From positions 14,566,001 through 14,630,000 of the forward strand of contig JAPTOF010000016.1 of NCBI GenBank assembly GCA_028554755.1: 64,000 nt of DNA, given 5' to 3'. Under the pieces are notes generated by a model. It saw nothing but the letters and a program-made list of their open reading frames with translations. It did no database searches and was not told the origin of the DNA. Origin of the DNA: Cordia subcordata. Lineage: Eukaryota > Streptophyta > Magnoliopsida > Boraginales > Cordiaceae. Shown here piece after piece: positions 19,135 through 29,097 of this stretch (positions are counted from its first letter, which is position 1; every line of letters begins with the position of its first letter). The position numbers were made by a program, and so were the translations under genes.

Positions 19135-20111
19135 TCTCTATGCTCATCCCCCCGATTAAGGACTTCAAAGCAATTTGGACTATTTATTTTTGAGTCAAGT
19201 GCTATCTTAGGATAGATTGGCCAAGTAGTCTTCTTTTCCTTATTTGGAATGGCTTCATCATTGCTCAAAGTCTCGGAATTCTTCAATGGAACTTGCTTTT
19301 TACCCACAACTTGCCATTCATGGCATATTTTAGGTTGCTGCCTAGGGTGAAGTGTTTGACGAATTTGTTGTGCTTTTGGTTTCAAGGGGCAATTTTCCTT
19401 AACATGCCCAACCATTTTACAATGAGTGCATTTGCTTGGCTTCCAAGCATATTCAACCTCAACTTTTGCTTTTGTGCCATTTCTAAGTTTTGGAAAGATA
19501 ACGTTAGGGAGGTTTTCTTCCAAGTCCACTTCTATGCAAACTCTTGCGAATTCTAAATTCCTTCTAGATTCGGTAGGTGCATCCATTCGGATTGGGGTTC
19601 CAATGAAAGAAGCAATGTAGCCAAGTCCCCTTTTGGAATAGAGGCTCATTAGAACATCCCAAAGCTTAACCCAAATGGGGACTTTTTTACAAGACAAGTT
19701 CACAAATTCAAGGTTTGGTTCCCATTTTCTTAACAAAAGTGGTCTATGATTGACATGCCAAAGTTGTTGAAGGATTTGTTGGCAAAATTCTTCCCTTTCA
19801 AACTTAAAGATAAAGAGTCCCTTCCCTTTGGCATGAATATCAACTTTGCCAAATTTCTTCCACGCAAGTTCAGCCATGTTCTTAATGAGAAAGAAAGGTG
19901 GGGGTGCACCTAAGAATTGCCCCACTAAGCAATGACACCAAAAGTTATCACCATCTGCATACAAGTCTTTCGGGGGGTCAACAACTTCTCTAATTCCATC
20001 AACAATCTTTCTTTCATGCACTTCATCAAATTTTAAGCTAGTGGCCATATGTTCAGCAAAAACACCACCCCAATTAGGAGAGAGGTTGGACACTAGCTTA
20101 ACCACCTTTAT
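19135..20111 (-). CDS. B4: LINE ORF1 (DUF4283-CCHC), 5'-truncated but open
   Basis: A continuous minus-strand frame runs from the 20111 breakpoint to the B5 insertion. It has NWGGVFAEHMATSLKFDEV, the DUF4283-like core (HCLVGQFLGAPPPFFLIKNM, AWKKFGKVDIHAKGKGLFIF, LQQLWHVNHRPLLLRKWEP, VPIWVKLWDVLMSLYSKRGL, RRNLEFARVCIEVDLEENLP) and the knuckle CTHCKMVGHVKENC. A basic region (QQPKICHEWQVVGKKQVPL) follows, then SPNCFEVLNRGDEHREDTLN. The N-terminal MGKKKK domain is missing. ORF1p binds element RNA. The open frame suggests relatively recent origin of B4, but the truncation makes it non-functional. Confidence 0.8.
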
Positions 20112-21634
20112 TTTGCGGATCATCTTTTTATCTTTTGCAAAGGGAATTTAGGCTCTATCGAATGCATCATGGAGACCTTGAAGAAATTTTCCTCCTTTTC
20201 CGGGCTAAATATCAACAAATCAAAGAGTGCCATATTCTTTGGTGGCGCTTCAATTCATGAAAAAAGGATTATCTTGGATAGAGTTGGTTTTCAAGAAGGT
20301 GAGCTTCCTATCCACTATTTGGGTATCCCACTTGTTTCTTGAAAGCTAAGAAAGGCTGATTGTTTCCCCCTCTTGGAAAGAATCAATGCTAAACTTGAAA
20401 ATTGGTCCAATTCTTGGCTTTCTTTTGCTGGTCGACTTGTTTTGCTAAAATCTACACTTTTCCAAATTTTTGCTTATTGGGCAAGTGCAATTCTTCTACC
20501 CAAAAGTGTGTTGGCAGCCATTGAAACAAAATTTAAAGCTTTTCTTTTGAGGGGAACCGACCCTAAGGTTGCTTGGAAGGATATTTGTCTTCCTTTTAGT
20601 GAAGATGGGCTTGGTATTCAAAACATTGAGATTAATAGGGTTTAGTTGCTCAAGCTTTTCTAGAGAATGTATGCAAAGAAGGAACACTTTGGAGTCAATG
20701 GATTCACATGAACTATATCAAGGATTCTTCCATTTGGGTGATGCAAGCTCCTAAGGATGCAAGTTGCATACTTAAAGCACTTTTGAATTACCGAGGAGAA
20801 TCAAAGCCCCTCATCAAACACAATCTTGGTAATGGATCACATACTTTCTTTTGGATTGATAATTGGTACAAGGAGAGTTCCCTTATGGAGCATTGGAGTA
20901 ACATTTTCCCAAGTCCATCTCTCCTTGCTAAGGTTAGTGATGTTTTCATCAATGGTAATTGGATTTGGCCTATTCAACTCCTCCATGTTGATTGTCCAAA
21001 CTTTGTACTAAATGAAAACACAATGGATGAAATTGTTTGGAAAACAACCCCAAATAGAGATTTCTTTTTCAAACAAACTTGGGAATATATTAAGAGGAAA
21101 GGAAATCACTTTGTTGGTTTTAACATTCTTTGGCACAAGAATCACAATCTGAGACATAGCTTCATTGCATGGCTTGCTTTTCTTGACTAACTCAACACAA
21201 AATTCAGAATCTTACATTGGGGTCTCAACATCAATCCATCATGTATTTTTTGTTATTTTGGTTGCGAAACAAGTGATCATCTTTTCTTTGAATATAGCTT
21301 CACTAGAAGAATATGGCAAAAAGGTCTTCGCCTTACATCAACTTCGGAGAAAATGATATGCTGGAAGGATGTTATTGATTTAATCACTTCTTTTGCACAT
21401 GAGAAACACTTGAAGGCCACTATCATCAAGTATCTCCTTGGAGCTTCCATTTATCACATTTGGTTGGAAAGGAATCAGTGCATATATCACAATGACGCAA
21501 AAATTGAAGAAAACATTTTCTATTCTATTTTCAATGATGAAAGAGTTAAAATCTCTAATGGAATAAAATTCTCTTCCTCTCCTTTGAACAAAAGCTTATG
21601 TAAATTGTGGAGGCTAGATGACATTCTTGCATAG
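20112..21634 (+). pseudogene. LINE ORF2 C-terminal half of B6
   Basis: It starts at FADHLFIFCKGN (the second catalytic Asp reads His, GAT to CAT). The thumb follows (INKSKSAIFFGG, GELPIHYLGIPLVS with a TGA, INAKLENWSNSWLSFAGRL, LKSTLFQIFAYWASAILLPK, VAWKDICLPFSEDGLGIQN). A stop occurs at about 20642, then NHDLGNGSHTFFWIDNWYKE-like sequence and zf-RVT (ILWHKNHNLRHSFIAWLAFL, a TAA, LNTKFRILHWGLNINPSC, HLFFEYSFTRRIW), where the last Cys of HLFFEC is Tyr. It ends RLDDILA-stop at 21634. It is dead through truncation, stops and substitutions. Confidence 0.8.
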
Positions 21635-21731
21635 GCCCGCTCTCCATTTTTACCACTTCTTTTGTACTTGTACATTTGTCTTTTGACATTGTGGAATACA
21701 CTCAGACTTTCTTGCCCCACAAAAAAAAAAA
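20112..21731 (+). mobile_element. B6: 3' part of a plus-strand two-ORF LINE
   Basis: The piece begins inside the FADD codons of ORF2 and runs to an A-tail at 21721-21731 after CTTTCTTGCCCCAC. I could not find a TSD. The minus-strand sequences on its two sides (B4 at 20111, B7 at 21732) are not adjacent parts of one ORF1, so insertion with target deletion or later recombination is likely. Confidence 0.7.
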
Positions 21732-22616
21732 GTGTCCAACCATCTTACAATGAGTGCAAACATTTGGCTTCCATGCACATTCAACACAAACCCTAGTTCT
21801 TGCTCATCCCTAAGCTTTGGGAAAATTTCATTCGGAAATTTTTCCTCCAAGTTAACCTTAATGCATATTCTTGCAAATTCAAGATTTCTTCTAGATTCCG
21901 TAAGTGCATCTATTTGGATTGGCCACCCAATGAAAGATGCTAAATGGCTAAGTCCTCTCTTTGACCAAAGGCTAAGGCGAACATCCTTTATCTTAACCCA
22001 TATAGGAACCTTGGTACAAGAGAAATTAATGAATTCAAGATGTGGCTGCCATTTTCTCAAGAGCAAGGGCCTATTATTTACATGCCAAAGTTGTTGCAAC
22101 ACCTTTTGACAAAACTCCTTTTTTTCAAACTTAAACAAAAAAAGACCTCTTCCCTTGGGATAAATTTCAACTTACCAAGTTTCCATCAAGCATTATAGAT
22201 CATACTTCTAATGTGGTAAAGTGAAGGTAGGGCTCCAAGAAATTGACCAATCAAGCAATAAGACCTAAAGCTTTTCTTCTTCATCATATAAATCTTGTAG
22301 GGGGTCTTCTACTTCCCAAACTCTTTCAATAGTGTTAACTTTAAATTCTTCTTTTAAATGTAGGATTGTTTTACATCTCTTCGTACTCCTCAAAAGATTG
22401 CCCAGAGTCAATGGCATTAAAAACTTCTTTGAGCTCCAAGGAGGTTGAAGAAGCACCTTCACTCATCAAGGGTGAAGAGGCTGGTTCAACCTCCTCAATG
22501 TCCTTGTTCTTCTTGTTGGGGTTTGGAGTATTCTCCTTAGTAGCTTTTTGTGCATTAATCCGTACACTAAATCTAGAGGGAGATGTTCTCTTCTTCTTGT
22601 TTGCCATGGGCAGCAA
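21732..22616 (-). pseudogene. B7: LINE ORF1 with 5' start, internally deleted and broken
   Basis: ATG 22616 opens MANKKKRTSPSRFSVRINAQ (basic N-terminus), then ASSPLMSEGASSTSLELKEV and FNAIDSGQSFEEYEEM-stop at 22371. The middle region, normally about 200 codons or more, is largely missing. The frame resumes at about 22365 (EEFKVNTIERVWEVEDPLQD), and after stops the DUF4283 core is read at 22138-21850 (QQLWHVNNRPLLLRKWQPHL, VPIWVKIKDVRLSLWSKRGL, RRNLEFARICIKVNLEE). It ends in the middle of the CCHC knuckle at 21732, where B6 ends. Confidence 0.72.
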
Positions 22617-22790
22617 AGAAAAATGAACGCAAAAGAAGAGTGGAGATGAGAAATCTTGATTTTAGTGGTGGGGAGAGGTAGTAGGAAGGCGGAGTATGGT
22701 GGTGTAGTGGTGGCCGAGTGCAAAAAACTTAGAGAGATGTGAGAGCATTTCAGCTTCTAGAGAGAGGAGAATTGTTTACTTTTTTGCACC
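22617..22790 (-). promoter_or_regulatory. 5' UTR of B7 with the conserved CT motif
   Basis: The minus strand from about 22790 has CTCCTCTCTCTAGAAGCTG followed by AAATGCTCTC (22741-22769), then a pyrimidine- and ACC-rich leader up to the ORF1 ATG at 22616. Upstream of 22790 the sequence is RT of B8 (MLNNLVTK), so this is the element's true or near-true 5' end. Confidence 0.55.
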
Positions 22791-24548
22791 CTCCCAATCT
22801 TTGGTGACTAAGTTGTTGAGCATGCATGACAACACTTCCATACACAAAACGAAAAGGAAAGGAAAGAGAGGATCTCCCTACCAAATTCCTTTAGCTCCAT
22901 AGAAGTAACCTTCCAATCCTCCATTGAGTGAGATAGAAAAACTTGTTAAGATGCAAGCCATAATCCAATTCACAAACTTCTGAGGGAATCCAAAAGCATG
23001 AAGTGTAGTTTCAATGAATTCCCAATTTAAAATGTCAAATGCTTTCATGATGTCGACTTTGAGTGCACTCCTAGGAGAAGTGTGGTTTCTTGAATTTCCC
23101 CTTAAGAGCTCATGGGCAAGAAGAGTTTTCTCCATAATGATCCAATTCTTGACAAATGCCAATTGGTTCCAAGAAATAAGATTGGGCAAGCATGCTTTGA
23201 GTCTATTGGCAAGGATCTTTGAAATGCATTTGTAAATTGTATTACAACAAGAGATGGGTCTAAAATCCTTAACCATTGAAGGATTATGGATCTTAGGTAC
23301 AAGTGCAATGATGGTGGAGTTTACCTCTTTAACAAGTTTGCTTGATTGGAAGAATGAGCCAATTGCCTTAAGAACATCATTTCCAACAATCTTCCAAGCC
23401 ATTTTGTAAAAGTGTGAGGTGAAACCATCCGGCCCTGGGCTCTTGCTAGGATTAAGAGAGAAAAGAGTCTCCTTGATCTCATCATATGAAATGGGGGCTT
23501 TAAGAGTTTTCCACCATCCCCTCATTGATAGTTTTTTGAAGAATGACTCTAACAAGATCAACATTAGCAAAAGTTTTTGATGAAGAACCAAGAAGCGTCT
23601 CAAAGAAATTCAGAAATTCCTTTTTGACCTCAATATCTTTAGTGAGCAAGGTTCCCTCTTCATTTTTGATGGCTTGAATAGTATTCTTAAGCCTTTTTCC
23701 TTTGATGGTATTATGAAAGAACTTGGTGTTACAATTTCCTTCCTTGAGCCATTGGATTCTAGTCTTTTGAAGAAGCATAGAATTATAAGGACTCTCAAGC
23801 TCTTCAATTTGCACCAATAATTCTTTTTCCTTGTTGATGAACCTGAAATTGTGTCCTTCATTATGAAAAAGAAGTTGGACTTCAACAAATGTGTCGTTAA
23901 GCTCATGAATGGCAATTAGAATGTTGGAGAAGTGAGCCTTGTCAAATGCCTTGAGTGCTTGCTTCAAAATTCTTTGCTTTTGATAAAGAATAGACATTGG
24001 AGTGCCAAAAACCCGTGCACTCCAATGTTCCTCCACAATCTTTAGGAAATCAACATGTGAAGTCTATTGTAAAATTTAAAAGGCTCTGGAGAGGAACACC
24101 AAGACTTACAATTTTGTATAATGAGTGGGCAGTGGTCAGAGATGTTGGGGCTTTCCACCAAAATGAAGGAGTGTTGATAGTTGGAGACCCAATTAGCATT
24201 TTCCAAGACTCTATCAAGCTTGCTAGCCACAAAATTATTTGATGTGCCCTTGTTAGTCCAAGTGAAGTGTGGCCCATGAGGTTTTGGTTCAATGAGATTG
24301 CTTCTTGCCACGCACTTTTTGAAATCTCAAGCACTAGCTGGGATGGAGTGGGTGTTTGATTTATCTTCATGGTGAAGGGCTTCATTGAAATCTCCCATAA
24401 TACAAAAGTCACTATCAACACACCAAGCACACCATTCCTCAAGTTTGCTCCAAAGTTTGCTTCTATTTTTGGTTCATTCTTCCCATAAATGAAGGCGACA
24501 AGGAAAGATTTATGGACTAGATCATCAATGTTACAAAGGGCACCTTGT
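22791..24548 (-). pseudogene. B8 (downstream part): LINE ORF2 endonuclease C-half and RT
   Basis: This continues ORF2 of B8 from 31254 across the inserted A5. EN blocks are CNIDDLVHKSFLVAFIYGKN, LWEISMKPF (GDFN region, shifted), GPHFTWTNKGTSNNFVASKL and NISDHCPLI. RT blocks are LQKTRIQWLKEGNCNTKFFH, SKSPGPDGFTSHFYKMAWKI, LVPKIHNPSMVKDFRPISCC, NQLAFVKN, LKVDIMKAFDILNWEFIETT and ISLNGGLEGYFYGAKGIW-stop, where GIRQ has become GIW-stop. It ends at MLNNLVTK (about 22795), where B7 starts. Frameshifts lie near 24310, 24060 and 23520. FADD is not reached. Confidence 0.83.
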
Positions 24549-25071
24549 TCCATGCTCTCTCATCACTTGGAGGAGCTCGAGCTATATTGGAAGCACAATT
24601 GGGGTTCCACTCCAAATGGATAAACTCACTAAATCACGTACCTTTGTGGGATTTGCTCGTATTTGCGTTGAGATGGATTTATCAAAAGAGTTACCCGAAG
24701 CCACTTATGTAAAGCTTAGGAATGGGGATTGGGCAAGGATTGATATTCAATATGCATGGAAGCCAATTGTTTGCTCTCATTGTGAGGTTGTTGGTCACTC
24801 GACAAAAGCTTGTCCTCAAATGGTTCAATCTCATCTCCCTAAGAATCCAAGTGAGCCTAAAATTCCTCAAAGTGATAGGAAAAATGATAAAGAATGGAAA
24901 GGTGCTGCTAGGACGAAGAAAGTTTGGAGGAAATTTCAAAATGTTGATCCTATGCCTTTTTCTAGTGCTATCCCCCCAAACACCAGTCAAGTTTCCAAAG
25001 ATGAAAATGAACAACCAGTTGCATCCCCAAAAATCCACTTGGGTGCAAATCGTTTTGAGGCACTCAACCAT
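24549..25071 (+). CDS. A5 ORF1, first part (DUF4283 end, CCHC knuckle)
   Basis: An open frame reads PLQMDKLTKSRTFVGFARIC, VEMDLSKELPEATYVKLRNG and DIQYAWKPIVCSHCEVVGHS with the CCHC knuckle CSHCEVVGHSTKAC. A basic linker (EWKGAARTKKVWRKFQNVDP) and ASPKIHLGANRFEALNH follow. B9 is inserted within the last codons; the same frame continues at 30842 after the duplicated target. No stop interrupts it, so A5 was quite young when B9 landed. The N-terminal half is lost by truncation. Confidence 0.78.
25055..25071 (+). repeat. Target-site duplication of B9 (left copy)
   Basis: TTGAGGCACTCAACCAT (17 bp) is repeated exactly at 30825-30841. Confidence 0.93.
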
Positions 25072-25152
25072 TTTTTGCGGGGCAAGTAAGATTGGATAGA
25101 TTCCAAAGATCAAAAGTTTACATGTACAAAAGATGTGGAGAAGTACATGAAC

Positions 25153-26555
25153 CTAAACAACATCTTCTAATCTCCACAATCTACATAAAGTTTTGTTCAA
25201 GGGAGAAGACTGAAACTTTCTACCATTTGTAAGTTTAACTCTAACATCATTAAAGATAACATCGAAAATAAACTCCTCAGTTCTAGCTTGGTTTTTGAAG
25301 ATACGTTGATTCCTTTCAATCCAAATGTTGTAAATGGCTGCCCCAAAGAGATGCTTGAAAATTGTGGCCGTCAAATGCTTTTCAAGAGTAAAAGGTGTGG
25401 AGTACTCAACAATATCATGCCAACAAATCAGATTTTCCGGAATGAGAGTGAGTTGCAAACCCCTTCTCCAAATCCCCCTGGTGAAACAACATTCAAAAAA
25501 TAGATGCTCCCTAGTTTCACAACCCATGTAACAAAAAATACACGTTGGGTTTATATGGAGTCCCCAATGCAAGATCCTGAATTTTGTGCTAAGGCGATCA
25601 TGAAAAGCAAGCCAAACAATGAAGCTATGTTTAGGATTATGCCTCTTGTGCCATATGTGATAATAACCTTCAAAATGAGTGCCCTTTCTTCTAATACTAT
25701 CCCAAGTGTGGAAGAAAGAGAAGCCTCCGCAAGGAGAGAGGTTCCATGAAATTTTATCTTCAGCTCCCTCTATAAGTTCGAAATCTAGAACATCAACTTG
25801 GGAGAGGTGCATAGGCCAATTCCAAACACCATTAATGAAAATATCACTAACCTTTGAGTGAAGTGGGGGATACGGAATTGCATTAGTCCAATGCTCAAGT
25901 AGGGGGCCGTCCTTGTGCCAATTATCAACCCAAAAGAAGGTGCTTGCTCCATTGCTAATCTTGTGTTGGATATATCTCTTTGCCAAAACACGGCAGCCAA
26001 GAAGAGTTTTGAAAACCCAACTAACATCCTTGGGAATTTGTAACATCCAAATTGAGGAGTCTTTGAAATAGTTGGCATGAACCCATTGACTCCAAAGTGA
26101 ATCTTTTTTAGCATAACTCCTCCAAAAAGTTTTCAGCAAGTGAATCTTTTTTAGCATAACTCCTCCAAAAAGTTTTCAGCATGTATGTAAGATTAACCTC
26201 TTCAATGCTCTGAATACCCAGTCCACCCTCTTGAAATGGGAGACAAACATCCTTCCATGCCACTTTTGGACCAGTCCCTCTCCACAAAAAGGCTTTGAAT
26301 TTTTATTCAATGGCTGCCATAACGCCTTTTGGTAAAAGAAAAGCATTTGCCCAATAAGCACAAATCTGAGAAAGGACGGATTTGATGAGCACTAGTCTTC
26401 CCAAAAGAAAGCCAATTATTGCACCATGAATCAAGCTTAGAGTTGATTTTATCCAAGAGTGGACAGCAATCATTCTTCCTAAGCTTTCTTGAAACAAGTG
26501 GGATGCCCAAGTAATGGATTGGAAGCTCACCCTCTTGAAACCCAATTCTATTCAT
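25153..26555 (-). pseudogene. B9 ORF2 C-terminal part (thumb, zf-RVT), frameshifted from the RT
   Basis: After a shift at about 26555 the thumb reads MNRIGFQEGELPIHYLGIPL and INSKLDSWCNNWLSF; a 2-bp-type loss near 26400 breaks FAGRL. A 43-bp tandem duplication (26097-26182) shifts the frame again. The frame 26157-25153 (334 codons) is then open: WVHANYFKDSSIWMLQIPKD, NGASTFFWVDNWHKDGPLLE, FSFFHTWDSIRRKGTHFEGY, the zf-RVT core RLSTKFRILHWGLHINPTC and FCYMGCETREHLFFECCFTR with all zinc ligands, then NIWIERNQRIFKNQARTEEF, ending LEDVV-stop at 25153. It belongs to the same ORF2 as 28783-26552. Confidence 0.87.
26097..26182 (-). repeat. 43-bp tandem duplication inside B9 ORF2
   Basis: The segment starting GTGAATCTTTTTTAGC at 26097 is repeated from 26140; both copies run through CTCCAAAAAGTTTTCAGCA. 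The period of 43 is not a multiple of three, so it shifts the ORF2 frame. B3 has one copy. Confidence 0.85.
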
Positions 26556-28783
26556 AATTGCTCTTCTTTCTTCATTAGAAACCCTCCAAGGAATAACACA
26601 CTCTTTGTATTATTAACAACCAGCCCTGAGTAAGTTGAGAAAGTCTTCAATGTGTTCATGATGCAATCAATCGAATGCATATCCCCTCTACAAAAGATAA
26701 GAAGATCATCCGCAAAACAAAGATGATTAAGCTTAATGCTTCCACACTTTGGATGAAAGTGAAACCTCGGGTTATATGCCAAGTTGTTAAGCATGCATGT
26801 GAGCACTTCCATACAAAGAACAAAAATGTAAGGGGAGATGGGATCTCCTTGCCGAATGCCATTTGCACCAAAGAAATATCCTTCCAACCCACCATTTAAG
26901 GCAATGCTGAAACTAGGAGTTTTAATGCATGGCATAATTCGGCCCACGAACTTTTTGGGGAAGCCAAAAGCAAAAAGGGTGCATTCAATGAATCTCCAAT
27001 TTAAGGAATGAAAAGCTTTCATGATGTCAATTTTAAAAGCACATCTTGGAGTGATATGTCTCCTTTGATAACCTCTCAAAATGTCATGTGCAATAAGTAC
27101 ATTTTCATGGATGAGCCTACCCTTCATGAAGGCTGATTGGTTCCATGAAATAATGTGGGATAAGCAAGCTTTTATCCTATTTGCAATGATCTTTGAAATG
27201 CACTTGTAGATAGTATTACAGCAAGAAATTGGCCTATAATCCTTGACCATGGTAGGATTTGAGGATTTAGGCACAAGAGCAATAATAGTGGCATTTACCT
27301 CTTTAAGGAGCTTGCTTGAATCAAAAAAGGATTTGATTGCATTAAGAACATCGTTGCCAACAATCCCCCAAGCAGCCTTGTAGAAATGAGATGTGTAGCC
27401 ATCCAGGCCCGGGCTTTTGTTAGGGTTGAGTGAGAAGAGCGCGTCCTTGATTTCATCATTTGTAATAGGGGCTATAGTGGTGGCAGCAGCATCTTGATCA
27501 ATATGCTTGTCAATCATGTTTCTCAAAAGACCAACATTGATGTTTGTGGGAGATTCAGCTCCAAGAAGTTTTTTGAAATAGCCAATAAATTCATCCTTAA
27601 CTTCAGCTTCTTCAGTACGAAAGAGATCCTCCTCATTCTTGATAGCATGGATAGTATTTTTGAGCCTCCGACCTTTCACAACATTGTGGAAAAATTTTGT
27701 ATTTGCATCACCATCCTTGATCCAATTGAGTCTTGATTTTTGGTAGAGAATGGCTTTATGTTTTGCATCAAGTTCCTCCAATGTGCTCAAAATGCATTTT
27801 TCTTTATCAATAAGGGAGCTATCTCGCTTACCATTAAGGAGTAAGTATTGGACTCCATCAAGCTCCTCCCGAAGATTTTTGATGGCAAAAGGAATGGCAG
27901 CGAAATGCTCCTTATCAAAAGATTTGAGAACAATTTTTAAGGCTTTTTGCTTTTGATAAAGAATGTACATTGGTGTACTAAAAACCCGTGTACACCAATG
28001 GTCTTCAACAAGTTTGAGGAAATCCAAATGAGAGGTCCAAACATTGTAAAATTTGAAGGGTTTTGGTGAAGATTTCCAAGACTTACATGTTTGCATGATA
28101 AGAGGGCAATGGTCGGAGACTCCGGGGCTAGCAACCAAAAGGAAAGAGTGTTGATAATTGTGCAGCCAATTTCCATTAATGAGAGCTCTATCCAGCTTGG
28201 AAGCCAAGTAACTTTGACCATGGCTTTTATTTGTCCAAGTAAAGCGTGGTCCATGAGTATTGATTTCTTGCAACTTTGCTTTTGCTACAAAGTTTTTGAA
28301 TGCACTAGCACTTTTAGGAATAGATAAGGTGTTTGATTTGTCGCCACAATGTAAAACCTCATTGAAATCCTCCATGAGGCAAAGATCACAATCTTCACAC
28401 CAAGCACATCGATTCTCGAGTTTCCTCCAGAGATCAACTCTTTTTGATGCTTCGTTGTGGCCATAGATGAAGGCAACAAAAAAGGATTTATGAATATGAT
28501 CATCAAAATTGAAGAGTAAGGCTTGGTCACATGAGTCAATCCACGTAGCTTGAATACCTTTCTTCCACAAAAGCCAGATCCGTCCCTTGGTAAGATCATC
28601 CATATAGCTTGAAAAACCAAAATTTTCAAAACGAGAACAAATGAGTTTGATATTTTCAGCATTTATCACCTTGTTTTCCAAAAGGCAAAGTATGTCCAAT
28701 TGGTGTTTATTGATCAGCAACTTTGCTTCCTTTTGCTTATTGGGGGAATTTAACCCCCGAATATTCCATGAGCAAAATTTCAT
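26552..28783 (-). CDS. B9 LINE ORF2: APE endonuclease and reverse transcriptase (743-codon open frame)
   Basis: ORF2 begins at 28783, overlapping the ORF1 stop as ATGA. EN (residues about 1-235) has W6-N7 and R9-G10, LLENK at about 34-38, MEDFNEVL (usual GDFN with Gly to Glu), GPRFTWTNKSHGQSYLASKL and VSDHCPLIMQ. A coiled linker follows (LIDKEKCILSTLEELDAKHK). RT has NKSPGLDGYTSHFYKAAWGI, LVPKSSNPTMVKDYRPISCC, NQSAFMKGRLIHENVLIAHD, FKIDIMKAFHSLNWRFIECT (first catalytic Asp kept), NGIRQGDPISPYIFVLCMEV and LNHLCFADDLLIFCRGD, with FADD at residues 690-693. The frame ends early at 26552, at FLGGFLMKKEEQL, by a frameshift; thumb and zf-RVT follow in other frames. It is the best-preserved enzyme in the window but not intact. 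Confidence 0.93.
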   Translation of the reverse strand: MKFCSWNIRGLNSPNKQKEAKLLINKHQLDILCLLENKVINAENIKLICSRFENFGFSSYMDDLTKGRIWLLWKKGIQATWIDSCDQALLFNFDDHIHKSFFVAFIYGHNEASKRVDLWRKLENRCAWCEDCDLCLMEDFNEVLHCGDKSNTLSIPKSASAFKNFVAKAKLQEINTHGPRFTWTNKSHGQSYLASKLDRALINGNWLHNYQHSFLLVASPGVSDHCPLIMQTCKSWKSSPKPFKFYNVWTSHLDFLKLVEDHWCTRVFSTPMYILYQKQKALKIVLKSFDKEHFAAIPFAIKNLREELDGVQYLLLNGKRDSSLIDKEKCILSTLEELDAKHKAILYQKSRLNWIKDGDANTKFFHNVVKGRRLKNTIHAIKNEEDLFRTEEAEVKDEFIGYFKKLLGAESPTNINVGLLRNMIDKHIDQDAAATTIAPITNDEIKDALFSLNPNKSPGLDGYTSHFYKAAWGIVGNDVLNAIKSFFDSSKLLKEVNATIIALVPKSSNPTMVKDYRPISCCNTIYKCISKIIANRIKACLSHIISWNQSAFMKGRLIHENVLIAHDILRGYQRRHITPRCAFKIDIMKAFHSLNWRFIECTLFAFGFPKKFVGRIMPCIKTPSFSIALNGGLEGYFFGANGIRQGDPISPYIFVLCMEVLTCMLNNLAYNPRFHFHPKCGSIKLNHLCFADDLLIFCRGDMHSIDCIMNTLKTFSTYSGLVVNNTKSVLFLGGFLMKKEEQL

Positions 28784-29097
28784 TGAGGGGGTATAGGAGG
28801 AGCATTAGGCTCAATATCATAGCTGCATTTTGCATTTGGCGTGCCATCATTTCTCAAGCCATCTCCCTTATAATTCTGGTCAAGGGGTCTTTGATTTCCA
28901 TCTTCACCATCTTCCACAAATCCAAGAGCTTCAAAATGATTTGTGTGCATCATTTTGGAGCTTGAGGGGTCAAGAGGAACCCTAGTAATGGTATGCTTCA
29001 AAAAAGATACCTTAGCTTTTGAAGGGGATCCATCACCTTGAGATTCAAAAGGTGCATTGTTTGTCTTCAATGGGGCTTTTTCCTCACGGGCTGCCAC
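28780..29097 (-). pseudogene. B9 ORF1 C-terminal tail (frameshifted)
   Basis: After a frameshift at about 29090 the ORF1 tail reads EEKAPLKTNNAPFESQGDGS, PSKAKVSFLKHTITRVPLDP and NHFEALGFVEDGEDGNQ, ending in APPIPPQ-stop. The TGA shares its first two bases with the ORF2 ATG (28783-28781). The same PPIPPQ-stop/ATGA arrangement occurs in B3 at 12154. Confidence 0.85.

Noticed and set aside
18561..20123. A 520-codon frame that looks like an ORF1-zf-RVT fusion protein
   Set aside because: The fusion is created by insertion B5 (18201-19121), which has a 13-bp TSD. It joins ORF1 of B4 to the truncated ORF2 of a later element.
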